Shown here in pieces: positions 1 to 6,814 of a stretch of 16,027 nt of DNA (positions are counted from its first letter, which is position 1; every line of letters starts with the position of its first letter). The position numbers and the translations under genes are program-made. Source of the DNA: JBAROU01 sp049642385. GTDB lineage: Bacteria > Chloroflexota > Dehalococcoidia > DSTF01 > RBG-16-68-14. Where the stretch lies: NCBI GenBank assembly GCA_049642385.1, contig JBAROU010000138.1, positions 1 through 16,027 of the forward strand. Direction: 5' to 3'. The notes under the pieces are model-generated. The model was not told the DNA's origin, did not search any database, and saw only the letters and a list, made by a program, of their open reading frames with translations.

Positions 1-46
1 GCGCTCTCCTCCACCACAAACACAAACACCCGCGGGCCACAGTAGC

Positions 47-74
47 CGGGTCGGGCCATGGATTGCCCGACCCG
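47..74 (+). terminator. Strong hairpin with trailing T-run, possible terminator
   Basis: A perfect 10-bp inverted repeat (CGGGTCGGGC at 47-56 pairs with GCCCGACCCG at 65-74) with an 8-nt loop is followed on the + strand by AACCTTTTATT. This looks like an intrinsic terminator for a + strand gene lying left of the window. It also sits 9 bases beyond the stop codon of the minus-strand J-like gene, but no T-run follows the stem in that direction, so its use there would have to be bidirectional or factor-dependent. The 46 bases to its left hold no feature I can support. Confidence 0.6.
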
Positions 75-83
75 AACCTTTTA

Positions 84-536
84 TTAATACGTTGTGTCGT
101 ACCGAGAGACGGCGTCGCCGGGCGGCGTGACTGCTTCGATCTTCTCGTGGCCGATCGTCTGGAGCCAGGTGATGGTCTCGCCCCAGCTCTCCTTCGCCTG
201 ATCGGCGCCGCGAGTGGCCTGGTCATGAATCTCCCCCTGGTAGTTGAAGCCCACGCTCACCGCCACCACCGCGAAGGTCACGGCGACGGCAGCGGAGGAG
301 AGCTTGCGCCAGGGCAGCGACCGCTGCTGCTGCTTCCGACCATGGGCTGGACGCTTGCGCCGGTCGTCGATTAGCGCCTTGTACGCCCAGTTAATCTGGT
401 CGAGCTGGTTTGCGACCTCTGGCTCCTGCCGGCGTAGCTGCGACAGCTCACGCACGATGCGCCAATAAGCCCGCTCGATCGTTTGGGCGTCGGCATCGGG
501 AGCAATCCCCAGCAGTTGGTTCGCTTCTTCTAGCAT
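84..536 (-). CDS. Membrane-anchored J-domain-like protein without HPD
   Basis: 150 residues. The N-terminal 60 residues look like a degenerate DnaJ domain: a short helix ending LLGIAPDAD, then TIERAYWRIVRE, then an acidic helix with QLDQINWAYKAL. The HPD tripeptide that J-domains use to stimulate Hsp70 is absent; RELSQLRRQEP occupies that place. A basic stretch (59-78) precedes one hydrophobic segment at about 79-97, and the remaining ~50 polar residues would lie on the far side of the membrane, giving an N-in, C-out topology. AGGA about 8 bases before the ATG supports this start. The gene is divergent from the succinate dehydrogenase operon and shares a 254-bp intergenic region with it. A related protein is encoded at 13062-13544. 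Function unknown; Hsp70 stimulation is unlikely without HPD. Confidence 0.75.
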   Translation of the reverse strand: MLEEANQLLGIAPDADAQTIERAYWRIVRELSQLRRQEPEVANQLDQINWAYKALIDDRRKRPAHGRKQQQRSLPWRKLSSAAVAVTFAVVAVSVGFNYQGEIHDQATRGADQAKESWGETITWLQTIGHEKIEAVTPPGDAVSRYDTTY

Positions 537-638
537 TTTGTACGTCCTGAGGAATCATCGGACGCCGGGATGAACATCTTTGACGCGTATACCTGTCCAG
601 GAGTAATCGCGGCGTTCAAGACGGGACCGTCAAACTTG

Positions 639-667
639 TTGAACAAATCACAAACGCTTGCTAGACT
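639..667 (+). promoter_or_regulatory. Putative sigma70-type promoter of sdhABE
   Basis: TTGAAC (639-644) and TAGACT (662-667) are separated by 17 bases, and TGC directly before the -10 gives an extended -10. Each hexamer matches 4 of 6 consensus positions. The leader to the sdhA start would be about 115 bases. The -35 lies inside a small palindrome (TTGTT-G-AACAA, 636-646), and another short inverted repeat, GACGG-GA-CCGTC, sits at 620-631. On the opposite strand a TTGACG (628-633) lies next to it and could be a -35 for the divergent J-like gene, but I see no convincing -10 for that direction. Confidence 0.45.
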
Positions 668-790
668 AAGCCTGGACTGAGAGGGACAAGGCCTCTTCCG
701 CCCTGCGATTCTCCATCTCGACGGTCCTCGTTCGCCCACACCTGACGCCAGCGCGCAGCAGCGGACTTCGAGGGACTCAAGGAGGAAACC

Positions 791-2488
791 GTGGCCGTCT
801 TCGAGCACGATGTCCTGGTGATCGGCGCCGGGCTGGCCGGTATGCGCGGCGCGCTGTCCGCGCAAGCGGAGGGCGCCAACGTCGGGATGATCTCCAAGGT
901 CCACCCAGTGCGCAGCCACTCGAACGCCGCGCAGGGCGGCATTAACGCCGCGCTGAACGAAGGGGACTCCTGGGAGGAGCACGCGTTCGATACGGTGAAG
1001 GGCAGCGACTATCTGGCCGACCAGGACAGCGTCGAAGTGCTCTGCCGGGAGGCCGGCGCGGAGCTGATCGCGCTCGAGCGGATGGGCGTGATCTTTAACC
1101 GCGAGGAGTCCGGTGCGCTGGGCCCGCGCATGTTCGGCGGCGCATCGAAAGCGCGCGCGTACTTCGTCGGGGACATCACGGGCCAGGCGATCCTGCATGT
1201 GATGTACGAGCAGCTGATGAAGGCGGAGGGTCGCGGCCACACCCCCTTACGCCTGTACGAAGAGTGGTTCGTCACCAAGCTGATTACGGACGGTGGCCAG
1301 TGCCACGGCGCGCTCGCGATCGAGATCCGCACGGGCGAGCTGCACGCGATCCTCGCGAAGGCGACGCTGATCGCGACGGGCGGCCTGGGCCGCACCTACG
1401 AGCCGAGCACGAACGCGCTCATCTGCACCGGCGACGGCATCAGCCTCGGCTGGCGCGCCGGCGCGCCCGTGATGGACATGGAGATGGTGCAGCACCACCC
1501 GACGACGCTCAAGGGGAGCGGCGTGCTGATCACCGAGGGCGCCCGCGGCGAGGGAGCGTACTTGCTCAATTCCGAGGGCGACCGCTTCATGAAGACCTAC
1601 GCTCCGAATGCGATGGAGCTCGCCGGGCGGGACGTCGTCTCGCGGGCAGAACAGATTGAGATCAACGAGGGTCGCGGCGTCGACGGCTGCGTGCTGCTCG
1701 ATATGCGCCATCTGGACCCGGAGATCATCCAGCAACGGCTCTGGCAGATCCGCGAAATCGGCATCGATTTCCAGGGCGTGGACATCATCAAGGAGCCGAT
1801 CCCGATCCGGCCGGGGTGCCATTACATCATGGGCGGCGTGAAGACGGACGTGCACGGCGCGACGGTTGTGCCCGGGCTGTACGCTGCGGGCGAATCGGCA
1901 TGCGTGAGCGTGCACGGAGGCAACCGCCTCGGCGCTAACTCCCTGCTCGATACGGTGATCTTCGGTCGGAGGTCGGGCGTCGCCGCGATGGAGTACGGGC
2001 GCGGCATCGAGATGCCGTCCGTGCCGAACAGCGTGATCGAAGATGAGAAGCGGCGCATCCAGCAGCTGCTCGACCGCCCCAAGAACGGCGACCGGCACGC
2101 GCAGATCCGTTGGGACATGGGCGTGTCGATGGACAAGAACGTCGCGGTGTTCCGCACGGGCGACGGGCTGCAGGAGCAGCACGCGATCCTGCAACAGCTC
2201 AAGGAGCGCTACGCCAGCGTTCCGGTGGAAGACAAGGGCAAGGTGTTCAACACCGACCTGCTCTTCGCGCTGGAGCTAGAGTATCTGCTGGACTGCGCGG
2301 AGCAGATCGTGCTGTGCGGCATCGAGCGCAAGGAGAGCCGCGGCTCTCACTACCGGCTCGACTACCCGGAGCGCAACGACGAGGAGTGGCTGAAGCACGT
2401 CCTGCTTACCTACACGCCGGAAGGCATCCGCACGGACTACCTGCCCGTAACGATCACCCAGTGGACACCCAAGGCGCGCACGTACTGA
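791..2488 (+). CDS. sdhA: Succinate dehydrogenase flavoprotein subunit
   Basis: 565 residues, normal for SdhA/FrdA. It oxidises succinate to fumarate at a covalently bound FAD on the cytoplasmic face. The dinucleotide motif GAGLAG lies at 12-17. RSHSNAAQGG places His43 where SdhA attaches FAD. HHPTT (235-239), Arg285 in SRAE, His344 in CHYIMGG and Arg379 in GGNRLGANSLLD match the dicarboxylate-binding and proton-transfer residues of the family. No twin-arginine or other signal is present, so it is not a periplasmic MfrA-type fumarate reductase. The GTG start is fixed by GGAGGA four bases upstream and by the position of the FAD motif. First gene of the sdhA-sdhB-sdhE operon; 22 bases separate it from sdhB. 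Direction in vivo (succinate oxidation or fumarate reduction) cannot be read from sequence; the neighbouring TCA genes favour oxidation. Confidence 0.97.
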   Translation: MAVFEHDVLVIGAGLAGMRGALSAQAEGANVGMISKVHPVRSHSNAAQGGINAALNEGDSWEEHAFDTVKGSDYLADQDSVEVLCREAGAELIALERMGVIFNREESGALGPRMFGGASKARAYFVGDITGQAILHVMYEQLMKAEGRGHTPLRLYEEWFVTKLITDGGQCHGALAIEIRTGELHAILAKATLIATGGLGRTYEPSTNALICTGDGISLGWRAGAPVMDMEMVQHHPTTLKGSGVLITEGARGEGAYLLNSEGDRFMKTYAPNAMELAGRDVVSRAEQIEINEGRGVDGCVLLDMRHLDPEIIQQRLWQIREIGIDFQGVDIIKEPIPIRPGCHYIMGGVKTDVHGATVVPGLYAAGESACVSVHGGNRLGANSLLDTVIFGRRSGVAAMEYGRGIEMPSVPNSVIEDEKRRIQQLLDRPKNGDRHAQIRWDMGVSMDKNVAVFRTGDGLQEQHAILQQLKERYASVPVEDKGKVFNTDLLFALELEYLLDCAEQIVLCGIERKESRGSHYRLDYPERNDEEWLKHVLLTYTPEGIRTDYLPVTITQWTPKARTY

Positions 2489-2510
2489 TGCAGAACTCTG
2501 GGAGGGCCTT

Positions 2511-3509
2511 GTGGAGATAAAGCTGAACGTCAGACGATTCGATCCCGCATCCGGCGAGGACGCTCGCTTTCAGTCATACAGTGTCGACCTGCCGGAGCAC
2601 GCGACCGTGCTCGACGCGCTGATCCAGGTGCGTGAGTACGTGGACGGCTCGCTCGCGATGCGCTGCTCGTGTCGGAGCGCGATCTGCGGCTCGTGCGCGA
2701 TGCGCGTCGACCACCAAGCGCGCCTCGCCTGCAAGACGAAGGTGATCGACCTCACGAAAGGCAAGGATCACGAGATTACCGTCGAGCCGATGGGCAATAT
2801 GCCGGTGCTGAAGGACCTGGTCACGGACATGGAGGTGCACTGGGGTAAGGTGCGCCAGGTCGAGCCGTGGCTGATGCCAACAGGCCCCGCGCCCGAGCGC
2901 GAGTACCTGGTGCCCAACGCGGCGATGCAGGAGCTGGCGCAGACGATGAACTGCATCCACTGCGGCGCCTGCGTTTCCGACTGCACGGTGCTGGAGGTGG
3001 ACAAGAACTTCATCGGGCCGGCGGCGCTGGCGAAGGCGTATCGTTTCGCCGGTGACCCGCGCGAGACGCGCGACCCCAACGCGACCGTGCACGAGGACCG
3101 GCTCCGGAAGCTGAGCGAGTACTCCGGCATCTGGGACTGCACGCGCTGCAACATGTGCGTGGAGGTCTGCCCGAAGGACGTACGTCCGATGGACCAGATC
3201 ATGAAGCTGCGCGAGCTGGCGGTCGAAGAGGGGATCACGGATAACACCGGTGCCCGTCACGGCACGGCGTTCTCCGGCTCCGTCCGACGCCTGGGCCGGC
3301 TGGACGAGGCGAGCCTGCTGCCGGGCTCCGTGGGGTTCTGGAACGTGCCGCGCCTGCTAAGCGAGCTGCCCGGCGGGCTGCGCATGCTACGCGTCGGCAA
3401 ACTGCCGTGGAAGCACGCGCTGCCCTGGCACAAGCCAATCAACGGTGTCGCAAACGTCCGCCGCATCTTCGACAAGCTGCGCCGCGAGAAGAAGGAGGCC
3501 GCGAAGTGA
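2511..3509 (+). CDS. sdhB: Succinate dehydrogenase iron-sulfur subunit (type E-like)
   Basis: 332 residues, about 90 longer than a classical SdhB. It carries electrons from FAD to the third subunit. The 2Fe-2S ligands are Cys54, Cys59, Cys62 and Cys74 in the CxxxxCGSC...C pattern. CIHCGACVSDC (148-158) is the 4Fe-4S site. CTRCNMCVEVCP (210-221) contains Cys213 where classical SdhB has a non-cysteine that leaves a 3Fe-4S centre, so a third cubane 4Fe-4S cluster is predicted, as reported for type E enzymes such as that of Acidianus. The C-terminal ~100 residues, including GARHGTAFSGSVRRLGRLDE, resemble the tail of HdrC/TfrB-like proteins. GTG start with GGAGG (2501-2505) just upstream. Its TGA overlaps the GTG of the next gene. 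Confidence 0.95.
   Translation: MEIKLNVRRFDPASGEDARFQSYSVDLPEHATVLDALIQVREYVDGSLAMRCSCRSAICGSCAMRVDHQARLACKTKVIDLTKGKDHEITVEPMGNMPVLKDLVTDMEVHWGKVRQVEPWLMPTGPAPEREYLVPNAAMQELAQTMNCIHCGACVSDCTVLEVDKNFIGPAALAKAYRFAGDPRETRDPNATVHEDRLRKLSEYSGIWDCTRCNMCVEVCPKDVRPMDQIMKLRELAVEEGITDNTGARHGTAFSGSVRRLGRLDEASLLPGSVGFWNVPRLLSELPGGLRMLRVGKLPWKHALPWHKPINGVANVRRIFDKLRREKKEAAK
3492..3498 (+). promoter_or_regulatory. Ribosome binding site deciding the sdhE start
   Basis: AAGGAGG lies inside the last codons of sdhB, 7 bases before a GTG that overlaps the sdhB stop codon (GTGA). It fixes the start of the third subunit and indicates translational coupling; longer readings of the frame back to 3407 lack such a site. 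Confidence 0.8.
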
Positions 3510-4396
3510 AGTACGCCTTTTGGCCGGGCTGCGTCTCCAAGGGCGCTTGCCCCGAGCTGTACGATTCGATGATCAAGACATCGGCCAAGCTCGGCATCGA
3601 GCTGGATGAGCTGTACGACGGCAACTGCACCGGCGCCGGCGTGATCAGCGAGCACGAGCCCGAGGTAGCGGACGCGCTGAACGCGCGCAACTTCGCGCTG
3701 GCGCAGCAGAAGGGCCTGGACCTGGTCAACATCTGCTCGACGTGCCAGGGCGTGCAGAGCCTGGTGCAGGACAAGCTCGACCGCGACGAGGCCTATCGCG
3801 CGAAGATCAACGAGCAACTCGCGGAGGAAGGTCTGGAGTACAAGCCGGGCCTGACGATCAAGAACTTCATGTGGGTGCTCGTCGAAGACTTCGGGCTGGA
3901 CAAGCTGAAGGAGCAGGTGGTGCGGCCGCTCTCCGGGCTGCGCGCCGGGCCGTTCTACGGCTGCTACATCCTGCGCCCGTCGCGCATCCTGGGCATGGCG
4001 GAGCACCCGGAACGCGACGAGTACCTGCAGCAGATCATCGCCGCGGTGGGCGCCGAGCCGGTGGAGTATGAGGGCATGAACAAGTGCTGCGGCTTCCCGA
4101 TCCTGACCAACAACCGCAAGAACTCTCTGACGCAGGCCGGCTCACACATCGGGCACGCGAAGGATGAGGGCGCCGACTGCCTGGTGACGCCCTGCCCGCT
4201 CTGTCACCTGAACCTGGACGCCCAGCAGCCGAGCGCGGCGCAGGTCGTCGAGCGGGAGCTGGGTGTACCGATCTTGCACCTGCCGCAGCTCATCGGCCTG
4301 GCGATTGGCATCGAGCCTTCGGAGCTGCGCATGAACCGCCACGTCGTGGGCACGCAGGCGGTGCTGGACAAGGTGATGGCGAAGGTGGGGGCGTAG
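3506..4396 (+). CDS. sdhE: HdrB-like CCG-domain subunit of type E succinate dehydrogenase
   Basis: 296 residues with two cysteine-rich CCG domains as in heterodisulfide reductase subunit B and the SdhE (sometimes named SdhC) subunit of type E succinate:quinone oxidoreductases. Distal domain: Cys153, Cys194-Cys195 and Cys230/Cys233 (KCCGFP, TPCPLC), the full set for a non-cubane 4Fe-4S cluster in HdrB. Proximal domain: Cys9, Cys41, Cys77 and Cys80, but the second cysteine of the CC pair is Thr42 (NCTGAG), so this site is incomplete. There is no clear transmembrane segment, so membrane attachment and quinone contact must be peripheral or through another partner. No classical sdhC/sdhD anchor genes lie nearby. 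GTG start overlapping the sdhB stop. This sdhE is not the FAD-assembly factor of the same name. Confidence 0.88.
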   Translation: MKYAFWPGCVSKGACPELYDSMIKTSAKLGIELDELYDGNCTGAGVISEHEPEVADALNARNFALAQQKGLDLVNICSTCQGVQSLVQDKLDRDEAYRAKINEQLAEEGLEYKPGLTIKNFMWVLVEDFGLDKLKEQVVRPLSGLRAGPFYGCYILRPSRILGMAEHPERDEYLQQIIAAVGAEPVEYEGMNKCCGFPILTNNRKNSLTQAGSHIGHAKDEGADCLVTPCPLCHLNLDAQQPSAAQVVERELGVPILHLPQLIGLAIGIEPSELRMNRHVVGTQAVLDKVMAKVGA

Positions 4397-4411
4397 GCGA
4401 CGGACGTCGCC
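4396..4411 (+). other. Small GC hairpin at the sdhE stop codon
   Basis: GGCGAC-GGAC-GTCGCC is a perfect 6-bp stem with a 4-nt loop, starting on the last base of the sdhE stop codon. No T-run follows, so it is at best a weak terminator or a 3'-end stabiliser. It lies where the N-terminus of the adjoining broken gene should begin. Confidence 0.35.
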
Positions 4412-4417
4412 ACATCG

Positions 4418-4716
4418 GTCAACGGCGTACCCATTCGTCTGACTGACGAACGCTGGGCGCACATCACCTCAGGCCACCCCGAAATCGAGACTTGCGAAGC
4501 CGACATCTTGAGCGCGATTAGCGACCCTGACTCAGTCGTCGCGGCGGGAGATGCGCTCCAGGCGATCGCCACATCCGCGACGACCTTCACATCGTGGTAA
4601 TATATCGAGAGACCAACCAAGAGGATGGATTCATCATCACTAGCTGGCTCACAACACAGCCAGATCGTTTTTTGAAGCGAGACGTGCTATGGAAACGACC
4701 GTCGTCGAACGAGTAA
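4418..4716 (+). pseudogene. Frameshifted small DUF4258/BECR-like protein gene
   Basis: Two adjoining frames read as one small protein. The first frame gives VNGVPIRLTDERWAHITSGH, then PEIETCEADILSAISDPDSV and VAAGDALQAI, running out of sense at about 4566 and stopping at 4598-4600. The next frame continues from 4567 with RHIRDDLHIVVIYRETNQED, then GFIITSWLTTQ and RDVLWKR, ending at TAA 4714-4716. Restoring one base (for example a second C in ATC-CGC) joins them. No ATG, GTG or TTG is in frame between the sdhE stop and residue 1, so the start is also lost. The pattern (RWxHI..HPE, DPDSV, VVIYRE, GFIIT) resembles small proteins of the DUF4258/BECR type that I recall next to DUF2283 genes. Its end overlaps the DUF2283 start by 28 bases. 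A sequencing error could explain the frameshift but not the missing start. Confidence 0.7.
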
Positions 4717-4928
4717 CGCAGGCTTTACCGCTGCTCCTCAGCCACCGTCAGTTCGAATGGGACTACGACAAGGAGGCGGATGTCCTCTACATCACGTTCG
4801 AAAAGGTTGAGGCCACGGACTCCGAGCTATCGGACGACGATGTCCTGTTGCGATATCGCGATGGCGAACTGATCGGTGTGACTGTGCTCCACGCCAGTAC
4901 ACGCCAACCCAGCCTTTCGGCGAAGTAG
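4689..4928 (+). CDS. DUF2283 family protein
   Basis: 79 residues. The core EWDYDKEADVLYITF (about 24-38), followed by an acidic DDDVLLRYRDGELIGVTVLHAS, is the DUF2283 signature. The function of the family is unknown. Length is typical and the frame is intact, unlike the gene it overlaps. ATG starts inside the last codons of the broken upstream gene, an arrangement that suggests the two were once translationally coupled; no strong ribosome binding site is seen. It ends four bases before the convergent ybjQ-like gene, with no terminator between. A role as partner or antitoxin of the upstream protein is possible but only suggested by the arrangement. Confidence 0.85.
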   Translation: METTVVERVTQALPLLLSHRQFEWDYDKEADVLYITFEKVEATDSELSDDDVLLRYRDGELIGVTVLHASTRQPSLSAK

Positions 4929-4932
4929 CGCC

Positions 4933-5247
4933 CTACCCCACCTTCACCGCCGTGCCGGAGGCGGAGACCATCATCATGCCGTTGCCGACGGTCTCGTAGT
5001 CGATGTCGACGCCGACGACGGCGTTGGCGCCAAGCTCCTCCGCCTTCTCCTGCATCTCCTTCATCGCGATCTCGCGCGCCTCCTGCATCTTCTCCTCGTA
5101 GGCGCCGGAGCGGCCGCCGACGATGTCGCGCAGGCCGGCCATCATGTCGCGCATGATGTTCGTGGCGATGATGCTCTCACCGACAACGATGCCGAGATAG
5201 TCGCTGATGGGCTTGCCCTGAAGCTCATGGGTGGTGGTAATGATCAT
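4933..5247 (-). CDS. YbjQ/UPF0145 family protein
   Basis: 104 residues beginning MIITTTHELQGKPISDYLGI, then VVGE, the characteristic N-terminus of the YbjQ/UPF0145 family (a putative heavy-metal-binding domain forming oligomers; physiological role unknown). The rest, with RDIVGGRSGAYEE, GANAVVGVDIDYETVG and SASGTAVKV, is also standard and complete. The start at 5247 is preferred over one 15 codons upstream because of the family alignment and because AAGGAGGG (5253-5260) lies just before it. Last gene of the minus-strand series, 14 bases after the metallo-hydrolase gene. Convergent with the DUF2283 gene. Confidence 0.9.
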   Translation of the reverse strand: MIITTTHELQGKPISDYLGIVVGESIIATNIMRDMMAGLRDIVGGRSGAYEEKMQEAREIAMKEMQEKAEELGANAVVGVDIDYETVGNGMMMVSASGTAVKVG

Positions 5248-5261
5248 CGTAACCCTCCTTG

Positions 5262-6158
5262 TTACAGTATCGACGTACCCTCTAGATACCACGGTTCAAG
5301 GAGCTGCGCATGGGGCAGCGCGCGCGCCAGCTCCTCGCGCGCGGACGAGATGTCCAGCGCGTCAGCGTCAGCCATACCGGACCAGTTGTCGTGGTGCGCG
5401 AAGAAGACGGTCTTCGGCTGGAGCCAGCCGGCCTCTTGCGCGACGAACTGCGCCATCGAGCCCTGGAACGGCTCACCATCGAGGTTCGGGCGGGCGGAGA
5501 GCGCCAGGATCGCGACATCGGCGCGCAGGTCGCGGACGACGCCGCTCCAGCAGCCGGTCGTGTCCTGAAAGAAGATCGTCCCCTGGGGCGTCTCGATCAG
5601 GTAGACGAGCGGCCCACCGTCGCGATTGCTGCCGGTGGCGGCGCGCGCGTGCTGCTGAAACTGGCGGCCACGCTCGTCCTCAGTCCGCGCGATACGGCCG
5701 ATGAGTCCACGATCCATCATCGACGCGCGTCGTTCGTCCTCCGTGAGACCAAGGTCGCCCGTCTGCGCTTCACCGACGGCGGTCTCGGCGCACCAGGTGC
5801 AGGCGTGGAGGCTGGGGAAGACGCGTACGGTGACATCGGGCGAGAGCCGGTGGCGTTCGCCGCCGGCGGACGGCAGGAGCTGCTCGCGCGGGACGTCGCA
5901 GCGGCGCATCACCTCGCACGACTCGTTCGACGCGATAATCCTGGCGCCGGTGTTGCGAGCGATGACCTCCGCGCCGGCGAGGTGGTCGAAGTGGCTGTGG
6001 CCGACGATGACGAAGCCGGCCTTCGTTACGTCGGTCGCCGAGAGGCCGACCGGCGGCGCGGCGGGCGCGCGGTCCATGTAGGCGTCGAGGAAGATGACGA
6101 GGTCATCGATGGTGAGGCGGAACGTTGCGCAGCCGAGCCAGTCGAGCGTGATCGACAT
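5262..6158 (-). CDS. Metallo-beta-lactamase-fold (UlaG-like) hydrolase
   Basis: 298 residues. GHSHFDH gives the metal motif HxHxDH (His54, His56, Asp58, His59); His118 in PSLHA, the Asp of IFFQDTTG and the His pair in FFAHHDNW are likely further metal ligands. The opening ITLDWLGCATFRL and the central GPLVYLIETPQGTIFFQD match the UlaG-like/RNase Z-like branch of the fold. Substrate unknown; a two-metal hydrolase acting on a phosphoester or lactone is the usual guess. No signal peptide. Its ATG directly abuts the fumB stop codon (TAGATG), so it is probably co-transcribed and translationally coupled to fumB. A segment at about 140-180, rich in Arg, Asp and Glu, appears to be an insertion between the metal motifs. 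Confidence 0.85.
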   Translation of the reverse strand: MSITLDWLGCATFRLTIDDLVIFLDAYMDRAPAAPPVGLSATDVTKAGFVIVGHSHFDHLAGAEVIARNTGARIIASNESCEVMRRCDVPREQLLPSAGGERHRLSPDVTVRVFPSLHACTWCAETAVGEAQTGDLGLTEDERRASMMDRGLIGRIARTEDERGRQFQQHARAATGSNRDGGPLVYLIETPQGTIFFQDTTGCWSGVVRDLRADVAILALSARPNLDGEPFQGSMAQFVAQEAGWLQPKTVFFAHHDNWSGMADADALDISSAREELARALPHAQLLEPWYLEGTSIL

Positions 6159-6800
6159 CTAGGCTGCGCCGCCACCGTTGTGGTCGTCCGTGGCGACGGG
6201 CGCGACGGGTGTATACGAGCCAAGCTTGTCCTGTTGACGCCACTGGTCCTTGCCTTGCTGGAGCAGGTCCCCGCCGAGCATGTCGCAGCAGACGATGGCG
6301 GCGAAGCCTTCCACCTCGAGCTTCTTGATCGACTCCGTGCCCAGGTCTTCGTACGCGATCACCTCGACGCTGCGGATGCTCTTGGAGAGCAACGCGCCCG
6401 CCCCGCCGATGGCGAGGCAGTAGGCTGCTTTGTGCTGCTGCAGCGCTCGCTGGACGAGCGGGCCGCGGCCGCCCTTACCGATGGTCATCTTGACGCCAAG
6501 ATCGAGCAGCTTGGGGGTAAAGGGATCCATGCGGACAGATGTGGTCGGGCCGGCGGAGCCGATGATGCGGCCAGGCCGGGGCGGCGTAGGGCCGACGTAG
6601 TAGATGATCTGGCCTTTGAGCTCGACGGGGAGTGGCTCACCCTTCTCGGCGGCGGCCATCAGGCGTCGGTGGGCGGCGTCGCGGGCGGTGTAGATCGTGC
6701 CGTAGAAGCGCACGTGCTGGCCGGCGCGCAGCTGCGCGATGTCGTCGTCCGTGAGGGGAGCGCTGATGCGGATCTCATCGTCTCGTTGTTCGACAGGCAT
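6159..6800 (-). CDS. fumB: Class I fumarate hydratase, beta subunit
   Basis: 213 residues, equivalent to the C-terminal part of single-chain class I fumarases and to the beta subunit of L-tartrate dehydratase. YGTIYTARDAAHRRL (33-47), LKGQIIYYVGPTPPRPG, SAGPTTSVRMD and MTIGKGG are the family's conserved blocks, which contribute dicarboxylate-binding residues. With the alpha subunit at 7658-8527 it should convert fumarate and malate reversibly. The alpha subunit makes fumarase more likely than tartrate dehydratase here, as do the TCA neighbours. The start at 6800 rather than 6848 is chosen because AAAGGAGA lies at 6807-6814 and because the first 16 residues of the longer form are not family-like. 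The C-terminal tail is low in complexity (DDHNGGGAA). The symbol denotes the beta subunit, not E. coli FumB. Confidence 0.93.
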   Translation of the reverse strand: MPVEQRDDEIRISAPLTDDDIAQLRAGQHVRFYGTIYTARDAAHRRLMAAAEKGEPLPVELKGQIIYYVGPTPPRPGRIIGSAGPTTSVRMDPFTPKLLDLGVKMTIGKGGRGPLVQRALQQHKAAYCLAIGGAGALLSKSIRSVEVIAYEDLGTESIKKLEVEGFAAIVCCDMLGGDLLQQGKDQWRQQDKLGSYTPVAPVATDDHNGGGAA

Positions 6801-6806
6801 GGTGCG

Positions 6807-6814
6807 TCTCCTTT
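6807..6814 (-). promoter_or_regulatory. Ribosome binding site deciding the fumB start
   Basis: On the minus strand AAAGGAGA lies 6 bases before the ATG at 6800, which decides between this start and an ATG 16 codons upstream. Confidence 0.8.

Noticed and set aside
530..1240. 236-codon minus-strand frame spanning the sdhA promoter region
   Set aside because: Overlaps sdhA and its promoter; no family features, and it ends over the start of the J-like gene.
1247..2194. 315-codon minus-strand frame opposite sdhA
   Set aside because: Antisense shadow of a strongly conserved gene; His/Arg/Ala-rich composition and no motif.
791..4396. Periplasmic methylmenaquinol:fumarate reductase (MfrABE)
   Set aside because: SdhA begins directly with the FAD motif and lacks a twin-arginine signal, and the TCA neighbours point to a cytoplasmic succinate dehydrogenase.
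4561..4570. HIP1 palindrome GGCGATCGCC as a cyanobacterial signature
   Set aside because: Only one copy noticed, within a GC-rich coding remnant; nothing else points to a cyanobacterium.
4555..4580. Programmed ribosomal frameshift instead of a mutation
   Set aside because: No slippery heptamer or suitable downstream structure is visible, and the gene lacks a start codon as well.
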